Source of the DNA: Metabacillus mangrovi
Lineage (GTDB): Bacteria > Bacillota > Bacilli > Bacillales > Bacillaceae
Reading direction: 5' to 3'
Assembly: GCF_009711125.1 (NCBI RefSeq)
Contig: NZ_WMIB01000006.1
Coordinates: 1 to 64,000 of the forward strand
DNA: 64,000 nt
A program made the position numbers and the translations under genes. Below, piece by piece: positions 36,095-44,257 of the stretch. Each line of letters opens with the position of its first letter. The stretch's first letter is position 1. Under the pieces are notes generated by a model that saw only the letters and a program-made list of their open reading frames with translations, was not told where the DNA came from and did no database searches.

Positions 36095-36496
36095 CCTGAC
36101 TAACCTCCTGTGTGTTTGTGCATGATTTTACTTACACTCTATAGCTTGATAGCGTTTTGATTGTGGCAGCCATTTAGATTCAGCAGCTCATTTCAGGGAT
36201 TATGAGAATCTTGAAACCTCGAGGAGCTAAACTGGTGGAACGGTCAGGCAAAACGGCGTTGTCTTCTGCTCCTAATCACCAGCATTCGTCAGATTATAAA
36301 TCGTAACTATTACGATTTAATGATAATGTAATTCCCGGAAAATGAAAAGTTTTATCTGCTGTATCCCAGAAAAAATGATTACGTGGTCCAAATTGGACGA
36401 GTCCCTTTAAGCGCTGATACCCGAATTTCAGAGATCAAATATAGATTTACTAAAAACAAATTCTCCCTTTTTAAAAACCCAGATTAAAATAATTAT
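36095..36496. other. gene-free AT-rich spacer with an orphan Zur-like box
   Basis: Over 400 bp between the reductase and the katA promoter. I see no gene with a ribosome binding site. The only clear signal is the Zur-type palindrome near 36.3 kb. A tiny frame after it (begins ATGAAAAGTTTTATCTGC) is only 22 codons and lacks a good site. Confidence 0.5.
36297..36319. promoter_or_regulatory. Zur-like operator with no obvious target
   Basis: TAAATCGTAA-CTA-TTACGATTTA: ten-base perfect arms around a three-base centre, one base away from the Bacillus Zur box. It lies ~200 bp from the reductase start and ~250 bp from katA, which has its own PerR-type promoter. Confidence 0.75.
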
Positions 36497-36505
36497 AATT
36501 AAATA

Positions 36506-36544
36506 TTGACTATTATAACATTACCTATATAATAATAATTATAA
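36506..36544 (+). promoter_or_regulatory. katA promoter overlapped by a PerR box
   Basis: TTGACT and TATAAT with 16-bp spacing. The sequence TAATAATAATTATAA (36530-36544) overlaps the -10 box and matches the PerR consensus TTATAATNATTATAA with one mismatch. PerR represses katA until peroxide oxidises it. Confidence 0.82.
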
Positions 36545-36568
36545 ATAAATCACTAGGGAGGATACATA

Positions 36569-38047
36569 ATGACTGAAAATAACCGTCCAAATCTGACTAC
36601 TAATCAAGGTGTGCCTGTCGGCGACAACCAGAATTCCAGAACTGCCGGCCAGCGCGGCCCGACACTCCTTGAGGACTATCATTTACTTGAAAAAATCGCC
36701 CACTTTGACCGCGAACGGATTCCCGAGCGGGTTGTTCACGCCCGAGGTGCAGGTGCACATGGAGTGTTTAAAACCGAAACGAGCATGTTCCCCTTCACCC
36801 GTGCTGATTTCCTGAGTGAAGAAGGAAGAGAAACTCCGGTATTCGTCCGCTTCTCCACCGTCATCCATTCAAAGGGATCACCGGAAACACTCCGGGACCC
36901 GCGCGGTTTTGCCGTTAAATTTTATACGAACGAAGGAAACTATGACCTAGTCGGAAACCATCTGCCTGTCTTTTTCATCAGAGACGCGATGAAATTTCCT
37001 GATATGGTTCATTCACTGAAGCCATCACCTGCTACGAATATACAGGATCCGGACCGCTACTGGGATTTCATGTCCTTAACACCGGAATCCACGAACATGA
37101 TGACGTTCCTGTTCTCGGATTATGGAACGCCTGCCGATTACCGCCATATGGAAGGGTTCGGCGTACACACCTTTAAATGGGTTAACGCACAGGGCAATGT
37201 AGTCTACGTAAAATATCACTGGAAACCGGTTCAGGGAGTGAAAAACCTGACAGCTGAAGAAGCGGCAGAGATTCAAAAATCAGATTTCAATCATGCAACG
37301 AGAGATCTTTATGATGCGATTGAACGGGGCGAATTCCCGCAGTGGGAACTTTACGTTCAAATCATGCCGCTTGACGAATATGACAGCCTTGATTTTGATC
37401 CATGCGATCCGACAAAAACGTGGCCGGAGGATGAGTATCCGCTGCAGAAAGCCGGAACGATGACACTGAACCGCAACCCGGATAACTTTTTTGCGGAAGT
37501 CGAGCAATCGGCCTTCTCTCCAAGCGCACTCGTACCCGGAATTGAAGCTTCTGAAGACAAACTTCTTCAGGGCCGTCTGTTCTCTTACCCGGATACACAG
37601 CGTCACCGTCTCGGACCGAATTATATGCAGATTCCGGTAAACTGCCCTTATGCACCAGTCCGCAACAATCAGCGCGACGGTTTCATGCAGACAAATCAGC
37701 AGCCGTCTCCTGTTAACTACGAACCGACAAGGCATGCCGAAGCCCCTCAAGAATCACCTGCCTTCCGCGACAGTGTTCAGCCGCTGCCGTCCGGCTACAT
37801 TACGAGGGAGAAAATCGAAAAGCCGAATGACTTTAAACAAGCCGGTGAAAAATACCGGAGCTATACGAAAGAAGAACAGGACAATCTGATCAAAAACCTT
37901 ACAGATGATCTCCAGAGTGTCCATGAGCGTACGAAACTGCTGGCAATCTGCAATTTCTACCGCGCCGATGCCGAGTATGGCCAGCGCCTGGCGGATTCCC
38001 TCGGAATCGATATAAGCGCATATACAGCACAGCTAAGCAAAATGTAA
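36569..38047 (+). CDS. katA: catalase
   Basis: Heme catalase that splits hydrogen peroxide; 492 residues, the small-subunit monofunctional type. The active-site histidine region is RVVHARGAGAHGVF, the catalytic asparagine lies in YDLVGNHLPVFFIRD, and the proximal heme tyrosine in RLFSYPDTQRHRLGPNYMQIPVNCP. AGGGAGGATAC precedes the ATG. A PerR box over the -10 element indicates peroxide induction. Closed by a very strong hairpin. Confidence 0.96.
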   Translation: MTENNRPNLTTNQGVPVGDNQNSRTAGQRGPTLLEDYHLLEKIAHFDRERIPERVVHARGAGAHGVFKTETSMFPFTRADFLSEEGRETPVFVRFSTVIHSKGSPETLRDPRGFAVKFYTNEGNYDLVGNHLPVFFIRDAMKFPDMVHSLKPSPATNIQDPDRYWDFMSLTPESTNMMTFLFSDYGTPADYRHMEGFGVHTFKWVNAQGNVVYVKYHWKPVQGVKNLTAEEAAEIQKSDFNHATRDLYDAIERGEFPQWELYVQIMPLDEYDSLDFDPCDPTKTWPEDEYPLQKAGTMTLNRNPDNFFAEVEQSAFSPSALVPGIEASEDKLLQGRLFSYPDTQRHRLGPNYMQIPVNCPYAPVRNNQRDGFMQTNQQPSPVNYEPTRHAEAPQESPAFRDSVQPLPSGYITREKIEKPNDFKQAGEKYRSYTKEEQDNLIKNLTDDLQSVHERTKLLAICNFYRADAEYGQRLADSLGIDISAYTAQLSKM

Positions 38048-38080
38048 CCAGCTCATTTTCTCACTTTATTCTCATAAATG

Positions 38081-38118
38081 AAAAAGGAGCGGATCCTTCA
38101 GCAGATCCGCTCCTTTTT
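38081..38118 (+). terminator. terminator of katA
   Basis: AAAAAGGAGCGGATC pairs perfectly with GATCCGCTCCTTTTT across an eight-base loop. Confidence 0.92.
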
Positions 38119-38199
38119 CAATTGGATTGATTGAATGGCACAGACAGGCTCTCCTGTACTTGCATATGCATAAGTATTACCTTCAAGGGAGGTGTGTAT

Positions 38200-38574
38200 A
38201 TGAGCTACAAAAAACCATACTTGTCCAAACATGTAGACGTTAACTCCAAAAGCGATGCAGACAGCTTCAGCAAAAGCTTCAACGAAAACGACAACGATAA
38301 TAAATCCTACAGCGATGCAGACAGCAAAGCTTACAACAAAGCAAACAGCGACAGTAACAGCAAAGCTTACAACAAATCCGCATCAGAATCCGACAACGAT
38401 ACAGCCGTTAAAAGCCAGGCATCCATCCACAATAGCGGAAATTCTTACGTTAAAATTTACGTGAGCTCCGAAAGCGATGCCCACACGAAAGCAAAGCAAG
38501 ACAACGACCAGGACCAATACAACAAGCAATACTCCAACCAGGAGTCCGACGGAGAAGGATTCTACAAACACTAA
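38200..38574 (+). CDS. low-complexity Ser/Asp/Asn/Lys-rich protein with SGNS motif
   Basis: A 124-residue hydrophilic protein with degenerate repeats such as SDADSFSKSF, SDADSKAYNK, SDSNSKAYNK and SESDNDTA. These are followed by a less repetitive part, SIHNSGNSYVKIYVSSESD. Such composition is common in spore coat or crust proteins, but I do not recognise a family and the role is inference. GGGAGGTG sits seven bases before the ATG; an earlier in-frame ATG has no site. The downstream gene at 39.1 kb shares the SGNS plus alternating-valine motif. Confidence 0.7.
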   Translation: MSYKKPYLSKHVDVNSKSDADSFSKSFNENDNDNKSYSDADSKAYNKANSDSNSKAYNKSASESDNDTAVKSQASIHNSGNSYVKIYVSSESDAHTKAKQDNDQDQYNKQYSNQESDGEGFYKH

Positions 38575-38639
38575 TACACCTGCAGGCGGGCTGTTTTCTC
38601 GCCCGCTTGTGAATGTGAAGGGACTTTTTCGGCACGGAA

Positions 38640-39004
38640 AGAGTCGGGCTATGGCACGAATAAGTTCGGATTTGGCACGTAAATTCTGTTTGGCACGTTA
38701 ATCTTTATTTCCGGCAGGTAAACCCGATGATTCGGCACGTATAGGTTCGGATTCGGCACGTGACCGCTCTGGTTTGGCACGTAAAATCTGTTTGGCACGT
38801 TGACCTTTGTTTCCGGCAGGTAAACCGGATGATTCGGCACGAAAAGTACCAGATTCGGCACGTAACTGTCCTGGTTTGGCACATAAATTCTGTTTGGCAC
38901 GTTGATCTTTGTTTCCGGCAGGTAAACCGGATGATTCGGCACGGAAAGTACCGGGTTCGGCACGTGACTGCTCTGGTTTGGCACGTAAATTCTGTTTGGC
39001 ACGG
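38640..39004. repeat. 102-bp tandem repeat built from 21/18-bp GGCACG units
   Basis: TGTTTGGCACG recurs at 38687, 38789, 38891 and 38993, exactly 102 bp apart. Within each unit GGCACG or GGCAGG recurs every 21 bp with one 18-bp step. All steps are multiples of three, so several frames stay open; on the minus strand this reads as VPNxxxx heptapeptides. No ribosome binding site precedes that frame. A few more GGCACG words lie to the left, before 38690. Confidence 0.88.
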
Positions 39005-39054
39005 AAATAGTTTGCTCCAGGACAATTTCATTCAATCAAAAGAGGAGAATCAAA

Positions 39055-39342
39055 GTGGAAAAACCAAAAGATTTCAGACATGGAAAAAAATATCCCTCCG
39101 CAGGAGAGATCCATCAGCTTGCTTCCGTTAATCACAGCGGGAATTCAGATGTGGATGTAAATGTTGAGGTTGATACGATGCCGATTGCGTTTGCACTCAT
39201 GTATAATATGTATGCGTCAAACCAGATGTCCAAGGAACAGTTTGATGAAGGCATCAAGAAATTACGGTCTTTTCACCGTCAAAACAAAAGCGGACGCCCT
39301 TCGAAGGACGTCTTGGATTCTGTTCCGTTTTTTCCAAACTAA
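39055..39342 (+). CDS. small protein with SGNS/alternating-valine motif (95 residues)
   Basis: Begins MEKPKDFRHGKKYPSAGEIH, followed by VNHSGNSDVDVNVEVDTMPIAFALMYNMYASN. The SGNS motif with alternating valines is shared with the protein encoded just before the 102-bp repeat. No signal peptide; no family recognised. GTG start after AGAGGAG. Function unknown; a spore-related role is only a guess. Confidence 0.7.
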   Translation: MEKPKDFRHGKKYPSAGEIHQLASVNHSGNSDVDVNVEVDTMPIAFALMYNMYASNQMSKEQFDEGIKKLRSFHRQNKSGRPSKDVLDSVPFFPN

Positions 39343-39373
39343 AAGGGAGAGGAGCATCGCTTTCTGCCCTTCT

Positions 39374-40276
39374 CTACATACTTTTTTTGAGCGCATCGGA
39401 CAGCTGGTCTGAAAAGTTTTCCGGATAGGTGTGCCCCAGTTCTCCGTATTCCAGCCAGTTGCATTGGATTTTCTGTTCATCGAGCTTTTTTTTCAATTTC
39501 TTAGTATCTTCATAAAAAGGATCATCCTTACCCGCAACGAGCCAGCCGCTTGTCCCGCTTTTCGCAGAAAGCTGTACTTCGTCTTCGCGGATGGCCGGTA
39601 CCACTGCAAAAAACTCCTTTGTTTCTTCAAATTCCCCGTTCAGCACAAGCTTCAATGCGAGCTTCCCGCCTTGTGAATATCCTGCCAGAATGATTCGCTT
39701 AATGTCCGGAAAATTATTTTTGATTTTTTTCAGGACACCCGAAATTTCATCTGTGGCCCGTTCTTCGTCATCCCAGCAGAATGCTTCGTACCCGGCCATT
39801 TGAGATGATTGGGGAAAGGCAAACAAATAATTACGGATGGAGAGCTCGTTCATCCAATAAGGAATCGTATCCTCCATGTTCCCTCCTCTGCCATGCAAAA
39901 CGACAATTGCTTCCTCCGGATCCTGTTTCCCGTGAAATTCGACCAGAGGAACTGCCTCCTTCTTCGCCTGCTCCCTGCGTTCTTCACATTCTTCCACAAG
40001 CTGCTGAAACGCTTTTTTATCACGGAGCGGATCAAGGTCGCTGTCGCCTTTCAACAAATCGGGATTCCACCAAAATCCTTTATCATAGGCCTTCTGGAGC
40101 GTTTCCATCGCGTCGCCCGTTTCATGGTTTATACATTGAAGGCAGGCTTTCCAGAAGCTGGTCTTGTGAAGTTTATTGGGATATTCCGATTCTGCTTTAA
40201 GTACAAGGGCATAGGCTTCGTCCCATTCTTTTTCCATAAACAAGGAAATCAGTTTTCTTTCTGTTTGGTAAAACAT
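39374..40276 (-). CDS. alpha/beta hydrolase (carboxylesterase/phospholipase type) with helical N-terminal region
   Basis: A 300-residue cytoplasmic hydrolase. Residues ~1-95 are helical and repeat-like (EWDEAYALVLKAESEYPNK, GDAMETLQKAYDKGF), similar to TPR-type helices. The hydrolase domain follows, with the oxyanion segment VVLHGRGGN, nucleophile Ser in LAGYSQGGKLAL, Asp in VAGKDDPFY and His in GELGHTYP, a complete triad. Substrate unknown. Confidence 0.82.
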   Translation of the reverse strand: MFYQTERKLISLFMEKEWDEAYALVLKAESEYPNKLHKTSFWKACLQCINHETGDAMETLQKAYDKGFWWNPDLLKGDSDLDPLRDKKAFQQLVEECEERREQAKKEAVPLVEFHGKQDPEEAIVVLHGRGGNMEDTIPYWMNELSIRNYLFAFPQSSQMAGYEAFCWDDEERATDEISGVLKKIKNNFPDIKRIILAGYSQGGKLALKLVLNGEFEETKEFFAVVPAIREDEVQLSAKSGTSGWLVAGKDDPFYEDTKKLKKKLDEQKIQCNWLEYGELGHTYPENFSDQLSDALKKSM

Positions 40277-40338
40277 CTATTTCCGCCCCCTTTGTATGGT
40301 TGACTACTTTATACCACCGGAAAGAGGAGGAGAAACGT

Positions 40339-40692
40339 TTAAAGTTTTTTCACATGTGCTTTCTTCGGCTCACTTGTTTCCGGATTAACAGTCACTTCTA
40401 CAATCAGGACAAGGGGGTTTTTATTTTTTCCGGCAGCCTCCACTCTGTAGTAATCAAGGGCTTCTTCCCCCGCTTCTCTCCGTCCCTTATAGGAGAAGGT
40501 GCGGATGGCAGCGCAGGGATAGCTTCCTTTTACAGCCTTAAGCACATATTGGCCTTCCTCCAGCTGCACTTCTTCATTTTGTAGATAGGCCATACCGGAA
40601 TCCGCACAGAAAACGAAAAAAAGGAGCAGGGCAGCGAGCTTCAGCCAGTTCCGCGATTTCAAGAAAGATCCCTCCGCTTCGTTTGTTTCCAT
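40339..40692 (-). CDS. yhdC: YhdC-like secreted or membrane-anchored protein
   Basis: A 117-residue protein with an N-terminal hydrophobic segment (WLKLAALLLFFVFCADSGMAY) that is a signal peptide or anchor. A small soluble part follows (EGQYVLKAVKGSYPCAAIRTF, ALDYYRVEAAG, LIVEVTVNPET). Identified as YhdC mainly from position between yhdB and nsrR in the conserved gene order. The ATG after AGGGG is preferred over an in-frame TTG 18 bp upstream. Function unknown. Confidence 0.65.
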   Translation of the reverse strand: METNEAEGSFLKSRNWLKLAALLLFFVFCADSGMAYLQNEEVQLEEGQYVLKAVKGSYPCAAIRTFSYKGRREAGEEALDYYRVEAAGKNKNPLVLIVEVTVNPETSEPKKAHVKKL

Positions 40693-40838
40693 TATTGTGC
40701 CCCTGACCAATTAAAATAATCTTATCCTTCACAGTAACTCCCAGCCTGATTCAAACTGAAGAGGCAACTTTTCCCCTGCGGCCGCTCACGATTTTCGTAC
40801 ACATTAAGAAGGACTCCCAAATGAGGAGGAAGATCATC

Positions 40839-41081
40839 GTGAACATCGCGGACTATGACAAAGCATTATATTATACACACCGCTCCCAATGGGATAACCT
40901 GCTGATTTTAATGGTCAGAACCCAGGATGATTTTCTTTCCAAAAAGATTGAACATTTCCTTCATGCCTATAACTTTGACCATGATTACACGATGATTGAG
41001 CAGAATTTATATACGCTGCTCCGCTACATCGACCATGCTTCAGCACCGGACATTCAGGAAGAGGCTCTTCCTTTCACATAA
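40839..41081 (+). CDS. yhdB: YhdB-like small protein
   Basis: An 80-residue soluble protein (MNIADYDKALYYTHRSQWDN, ending ..LLRYIDHASAPDIQEEALPFT), matching B. subtilis YhdB in start, size and position next to azr. GTG start nine bases after AGGAGG; an ATG 18 bp earlier contains that site and is not used. Function unknown. Confidence 0.75.
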   Translation: MNIADYDKALYYTHRSQWDNLLILMVRTQDDFLSKKIEHFLHAYNFDHDYTMIEQNLYTLLRYIDHASAPDIQEEALPFT

Positions 41082-41120
41082 AAAAGAAGGCTCTCCAAGC
41101 TTTAGCGGAGGCCTTCTTTT
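41081..41120. terminator. bidirectional terminator between yhdB and azr
   Basis: AAGAAGGCTCTCC folds on GGAGGCCTTCTT, with A and T tracts outside. It overlaps the azr stop codon. Confidence 0.75.
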
Positions 41121-41644
41121 CTGATTTGTATTCCTGCTTTCGTATAAAGCTGCAGTTCATCCAATAATTCGTTGATCAGTCTGGCCGGTTCTTCAAGCAG
41201 CGTTTTTTCTTCCCTGTTGAAGCAATGCGGGTCCAGTACAAGCTGCTTAGGAATGGCATTGGCATATAGGGCTCTCATAATTGTCCTCATCTGGTTCAGC
41301 GTATTGATGCCCCCCTTGCCACCGCCTGCTACCGCTGTTAAAGCCACTGCTTTATGGGCAAAATAATCACTGCCCAGATAATCGAGCGCATTTTTTAACG
41401 CCCCTGATATGCCTCCATGGTATTCAGGCGAAATCATGACAAAACCATCTGCCTTCCTGGCTGCTTCTTTTAATTTTTTCACTTCAGGCAAATGGTTTTG
41501 CTCCTCTTCTCCTGAATAAACAGGTAAAACAAGATCAGATAAATCAATCAGCTCCATGCCGTCATTCAAAGATGCCAGGTAGTTTGCTGCAAGAGCAGAC
41601 CTGCCTGTCTTCCGCGGTCCGCCGCTTAAAATCAGGATATTCAT
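41102..41644 (-). CDS. azr: NADPH-dependent FMN reductase (azobenzene reductase)
   Basis: A 180-residue flavodoxin-fold enzyme using FMN and NADPH to reduce quinones and azo compounds. The FMN phosphate loop is ILSGGPRKTGRSALAANYLA, and the flavin-binding MISPEYHGGISGALKNALDYLG is the family signature. Order yhcY-yhcZ-azr-yhdB equals that of B. subtilis, where the gene is yhdA/azr. Close behind yhcZ on the same strand, so probably one transcript. Confidence 0.9.
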   Translation of the reverse strand: MNILILSGGPRKTGRSALAANYLASLNDGMELIDLSDLVLPVYSGEEEQNHLPEVKKLKEAARKADGFVMISPEYHGGISGALKNALDYLGSDYFAHKAVALTAVAGGGKGGINTLNQMRTIMRALYANAIPKQLVLDPHCFNREEKTLLEEPARLINELLDELQLYTKAGIQIRKEGLR

Positions 41645-41655
41645 TTCCGTTCCTC

Positions 41656-42288
41656 CTAAGCTAATCCTTCTTTTACCGCAAGGAGTGCTGCCTGTGTCCG
41701 GTCAGCGACCTGCAGTTTTGGAAGGAGATTGGATACATGAGACTTCACCGTTTTTTCGGTAATGAACAAAGATGAAGCGATCTCTTTGTTGCTTTTTCCT
41801 TTTGCGATTTCCTTTAATACTTCAAGTTCTCTTGCAGTGAGTTCAGACAGGCGGCTTATCTTATTGCTTTTGCCTGAAAGATGGGCAAGTACATGGCCCG
41901 TAATTTTCGGATGGAGTTTGTTCTCGCCTTTCATTACATCCCGAATCGTTTGGGCGAGCTCTGCTGGTTCAACATCTTTCAGCTGATAACCGGATGCCCC
42001 CGCCTGGATTGCCGGTATGACATGATCCTGATCGGCGTAGCTTGTCAATATGACAATCTTCATTTCCGGATGCTTTGCCTTGATTGCTTTTGCAGCTTGA
42101 ACACCATCCATTTCCGGCATGCTTAAATCCATAAGGATCAGGTCCGGATTAAGCTCAGAAGCTTTCTGAACAGCCTCAGCTCCGCTTGATGCCTCTCCTG
42201 TAATTTCCATATCCTTTTGCATGCCGAGAAAGAAGGCAAGCCCCCTTCTTACGACCGGATGATCATCCGCAATGAGTATGTTTATCAT
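41656..42288 (-). CDS. yhcZ: NarL-family response regulator YhcZ
   Basis: A 210-residue DNA-binding response regulator. The receiver has Asp8/Asp9 and phosphoacceptor Asp54 (LILMDLSMPEMDG) with the conserved Lys in YQLKDVEP. The LuxR-type helix-turn-helix is LTARELEVLKEIAKGKSNKEIA..TVKSHVSNLL. Its start overlaps the yhcY stop by four bases, so it is the coupled partner of that kinase. Targets unknown. Confidence 0.93.
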   Translation of the reverse strand: MINILIADDHPVVRRGLAFFLGMQKDMEITGEASSGAEAVQKASELNPDLILMDLSMPEMDGVQAAKAIKAKHPEMKIVILTSYADQDHVIPAIQAGASGYQLKDVEPAELAQTIRDVMKGENKLHPKITGHVLAHLSGKSNKISRLSELTARELEVLKEIAKGKSNKEIASSLFITEKTVKSHVSNLLPKLQVADRTQAALLAVKEGLA

Positions 42289-43427
42289 CTCTTGATTGCT
42301 CCCTTAACTGGTATACATACTTGAACAATCGTGCCTTTCCCTGGCTTGCTGCGGATAAGGAATGTTCCTCCAAGCCGGGCAGCCCGTTCCTTCATTCCTT
42401 TTAACCCAAGCGATCCAAGCTCTTCAGGATCATCAGTGGAGATAAAACCGCTGCCATGATCCTCAATCATCAGCTGCACGCTGTCAGCGGTTCGGGTTAT
42501 CGTCAGCCGCGCCTGCTGCAGACCAGAATGCTTAACACAATTATTAAGAGCCTCCTGGCCGATCCTGAGCAGGGCTTCCTCCAATTTGGGCGGAAGATTT
42601 TGCACTCCTTCTGATACACATTCAAGTTCAAGCTGAAGCATCTCACCATATTGCTTGAGAGCACACATCAATCCTTTTTCAAGTCCGGCTGGCCTAAGCT
42701 GCCAGATCAGCTCCTTCATCTCATCAAGAGCCTTACCTGAGAGTTCCTGCATATAAAGAAGCATTTCCTTTAAATGAGGCTCCTCCACCATCTCTTTCAT
42801 ACCGCCAGCCGTAAGGGAAATCGAAAATAGAAGCTGGTTCACCGAATCATGCAAATCCTGGGCCAGCCTTCCCCGTTCAGCTTCCAGAGCAAGCCTCTGC
42901 CCGTCCTCTGCCAGCTGAATCCGCTTTATCGCAGACCCAATTTGAAGTGCCGTCGACTCAAGCAGGGCAAGCTCATCTTCAGAAAAATGAGTCTTCCCGG
43001 GTGCTGCCACATTCAGTACTCCGAACCTCTCCCCTCCGGCTGCCAAAGGAACCGTGGCGTGATGCGTAATTCCACCGGTATCCCCGTACTCATGCTCCTC
43101 TGAATCCTCTATCCGGCGGCAATTCAGGATATTAGCCGCCTGCTGAAGCCTGCCGGTCCGAAAACGGTCCATACACCAGCAGCTCTCCCCGCACATCGCT
43201 TTCTTATGATCAAAGGCCAATGCTTCCGGAAGGTGATAATCAGCAGCCAGCCGTTGATTCCCTTCAGCGTCTACAAGGAAAATCCAGCCGGTCTGCATAT
43301 CCGCAAGCCCGATAAGCTCCTTTAGAACCTCCGGTAAAAGTGAAGCAAGTTCACTGCCCTGATTTAGCTTCTCCGCAATGGTCTTCAGCGTTTTCAATTC
43401 CCGTATTCTTCTCTCATCCTGCATCAT
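42285..43427 (-). CDS. yhcY: sensor histidine kinase YhcY with four-cysteine GAF domain
   Basis: A 380-residue cytoplasmic kinase without membrane spans. The GAF domain (~20-170) contains four cysteines, Cys79, Cys83, Cys85 and Cys103 (MCGESCWCMDRF, ILNCRRI). This resembles the oxygen/redox-sensing [2Fe-2S] site of Staphylococcus aureus AirS (YhcS). The HisKA_3 box has His193 (GRLAQDLHDSVNQLLF), and the ATPase domain has ALNNCVKHSG, IEDHGSGF and GLKGMKERAARLGG. Partner of YhcZ. Confidence 0.9.
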   Translation of the reverse strand: MMQDERRIRELKTLKTIAEKLNQGSELASLLPEVLKELIGLADMQTGWIFLVDAEGNQRLAADYHLPEALAFDHKKAMCGESCWCMDRFRTGRLQQAANILNCRRIEDSEEHEYGDTGGITHHATVPLAAGGERFGVLNVAAPGKTHFSEDELALLESTALQIGSAIKRIQLAEDGQRLALEAERGRLAQDLHDSVNQLLFSISLTAGGMKEMVEEPHLKEMLLYMQELSGKALDEMKELIWQLRPAGLEKGLMCALKQYGEMLQLELECVSEGVQNLPPKLEEALLRIGQEALNNCVKHSGLQQARLTITRTADSVQLMIEDHGSGFISTDDPEELGSLGLKGMKERAARLGGTFLIRSKPGKGTIVQVCIPVKGAIKR

Positions 43428-43539
43428 CCAGTTCCGCTCCTTCTTACTACTCAGTATATCAGGTAACCCCTCCCAAATCTTACACGTGAAGAAGGATTTT
43501 CGAGTAAGACTTTAGATGGAGATGGCAGGGTAGCAAACG

Positions 43540-43760
43540 TGTAAGACTCGGTCAGCTTGATAGATGCAGGTGTATGAGCCGGGTCAGTCTCGTGACGGCG
43601 GTCAGTCTGGCTGATGGGACGGTGGAAAATGTGAGGGCCGGGTCAGTCCCGTATTGCTTTAACGCATCGGGGGACACAGACCCACTGCTGCAATCCCTTG
43701 TGCCACGGCACTTTGCAGGGCAGGTGCCGGAGCTTTAGTACGGCAGTGAATGTGGGGACT
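43540..43760. repeat. degenerate repeats and a decayed copy of the 125-bp element
   Basis: Between yhcY and the small lipoprotein, GGTCAGnCT words recur at 43550, 43582, 43600 and 43641. From about 43640 to 43760 the text TTGCTTTAACGCATCGGGGG...GAGCTTTAGTACGGCAGTG resembles the 125-bp element at 14.2 and 44.2 kb but has lost its clean ends. GGCACGGAAACG words follow up to 43820. No gene is visible. Confidence 0.6.
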
Positions 43761-43901
43761 GGCACGGAAACGTTTACCTGACTTGCCAGCGAAAACGGGG
43801 ATGGCACGGAAACCCTTTACCTGCCTGATTCCAATTGAATGTATAGAAATCAGCATCCATCACACCATAAGTGTATTCTTTGAATAAAGGAGGAACGACT
43901 T

Positions 43902-44087
43902 ATGAAAATCAACAAATGGATGAGCCTTTCGGCCGCGTCTCTTCTCAGCCTTGGAATGCTTGCCGGCTGCAATGCCCCCAATGATGAAAAAGAGCCAGAT
44001 CCGACAGAGGAACCGTCTGAGCAGAACGATGAAATGAACAAAAATGATGATAAAGACGAGCTGAAAGAAGAACAGGAAAACAAGTAA
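43902..44087 (+). CDS. small acidic lipoprotein (61 residues)
   Basis: A signal peptide with lipobox LAGC (Cys near residue 23) is followed by a short, highly charged tail rich in Glu, Asp, Lys and Asn (DEKEPDPTEEPSEQ). AAAGGAGG precedes the ATG. It probably sits on the outer face of the membrane; no function recognised. Confidence 0.75.
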   Translation: MKINKWMSLSAASLLSLGMLAGCNAPNDEKEPDPTEEPSEQNDEMNKNDDKDELKEEQENK

Positions 44088-44129
44088 GCAAGGTATGATT
44101 CTCTGTTATGAAGGTTTTTTAGGGAGCTT

Positions 44130-44254
44130 GCTCTGACCCCACCTGCTTTAAAGCGGCGGGGGCACAAGCGGCTTCCCTTCAGCCTTTTGCTCTTAAGGCT
44201 TTTCAAGCGATGGGGGACGGAGGTTTAATGCTTTAGCGAAAGTGGGGTCAGTGC
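44130..44254. repeat. 125-bp terminal-inverted-repeat element, copy 3
   Basis: Begins GCTCTGACCCC and ends GGGGTCAGTGC. It has the same internal blocks as the 14.2-kb copies (CTTTAAAGCGGCGGGGG, GGGGGACGGAGGTTTAATGC) and the same 125-bp length. Confidence 0.85.
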
Positions 44255-44257
44255 ATC

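Noticed and set aside
38649-39035. Minus-strand frame of 128 codons with VPN heptapeptides
   Set aside because: It lies wholly within the 102-bp array, whose steps are all multiples of three, so open frames arise automatically. No ribosome binding site precedes its ATG. Kept only as a finding.
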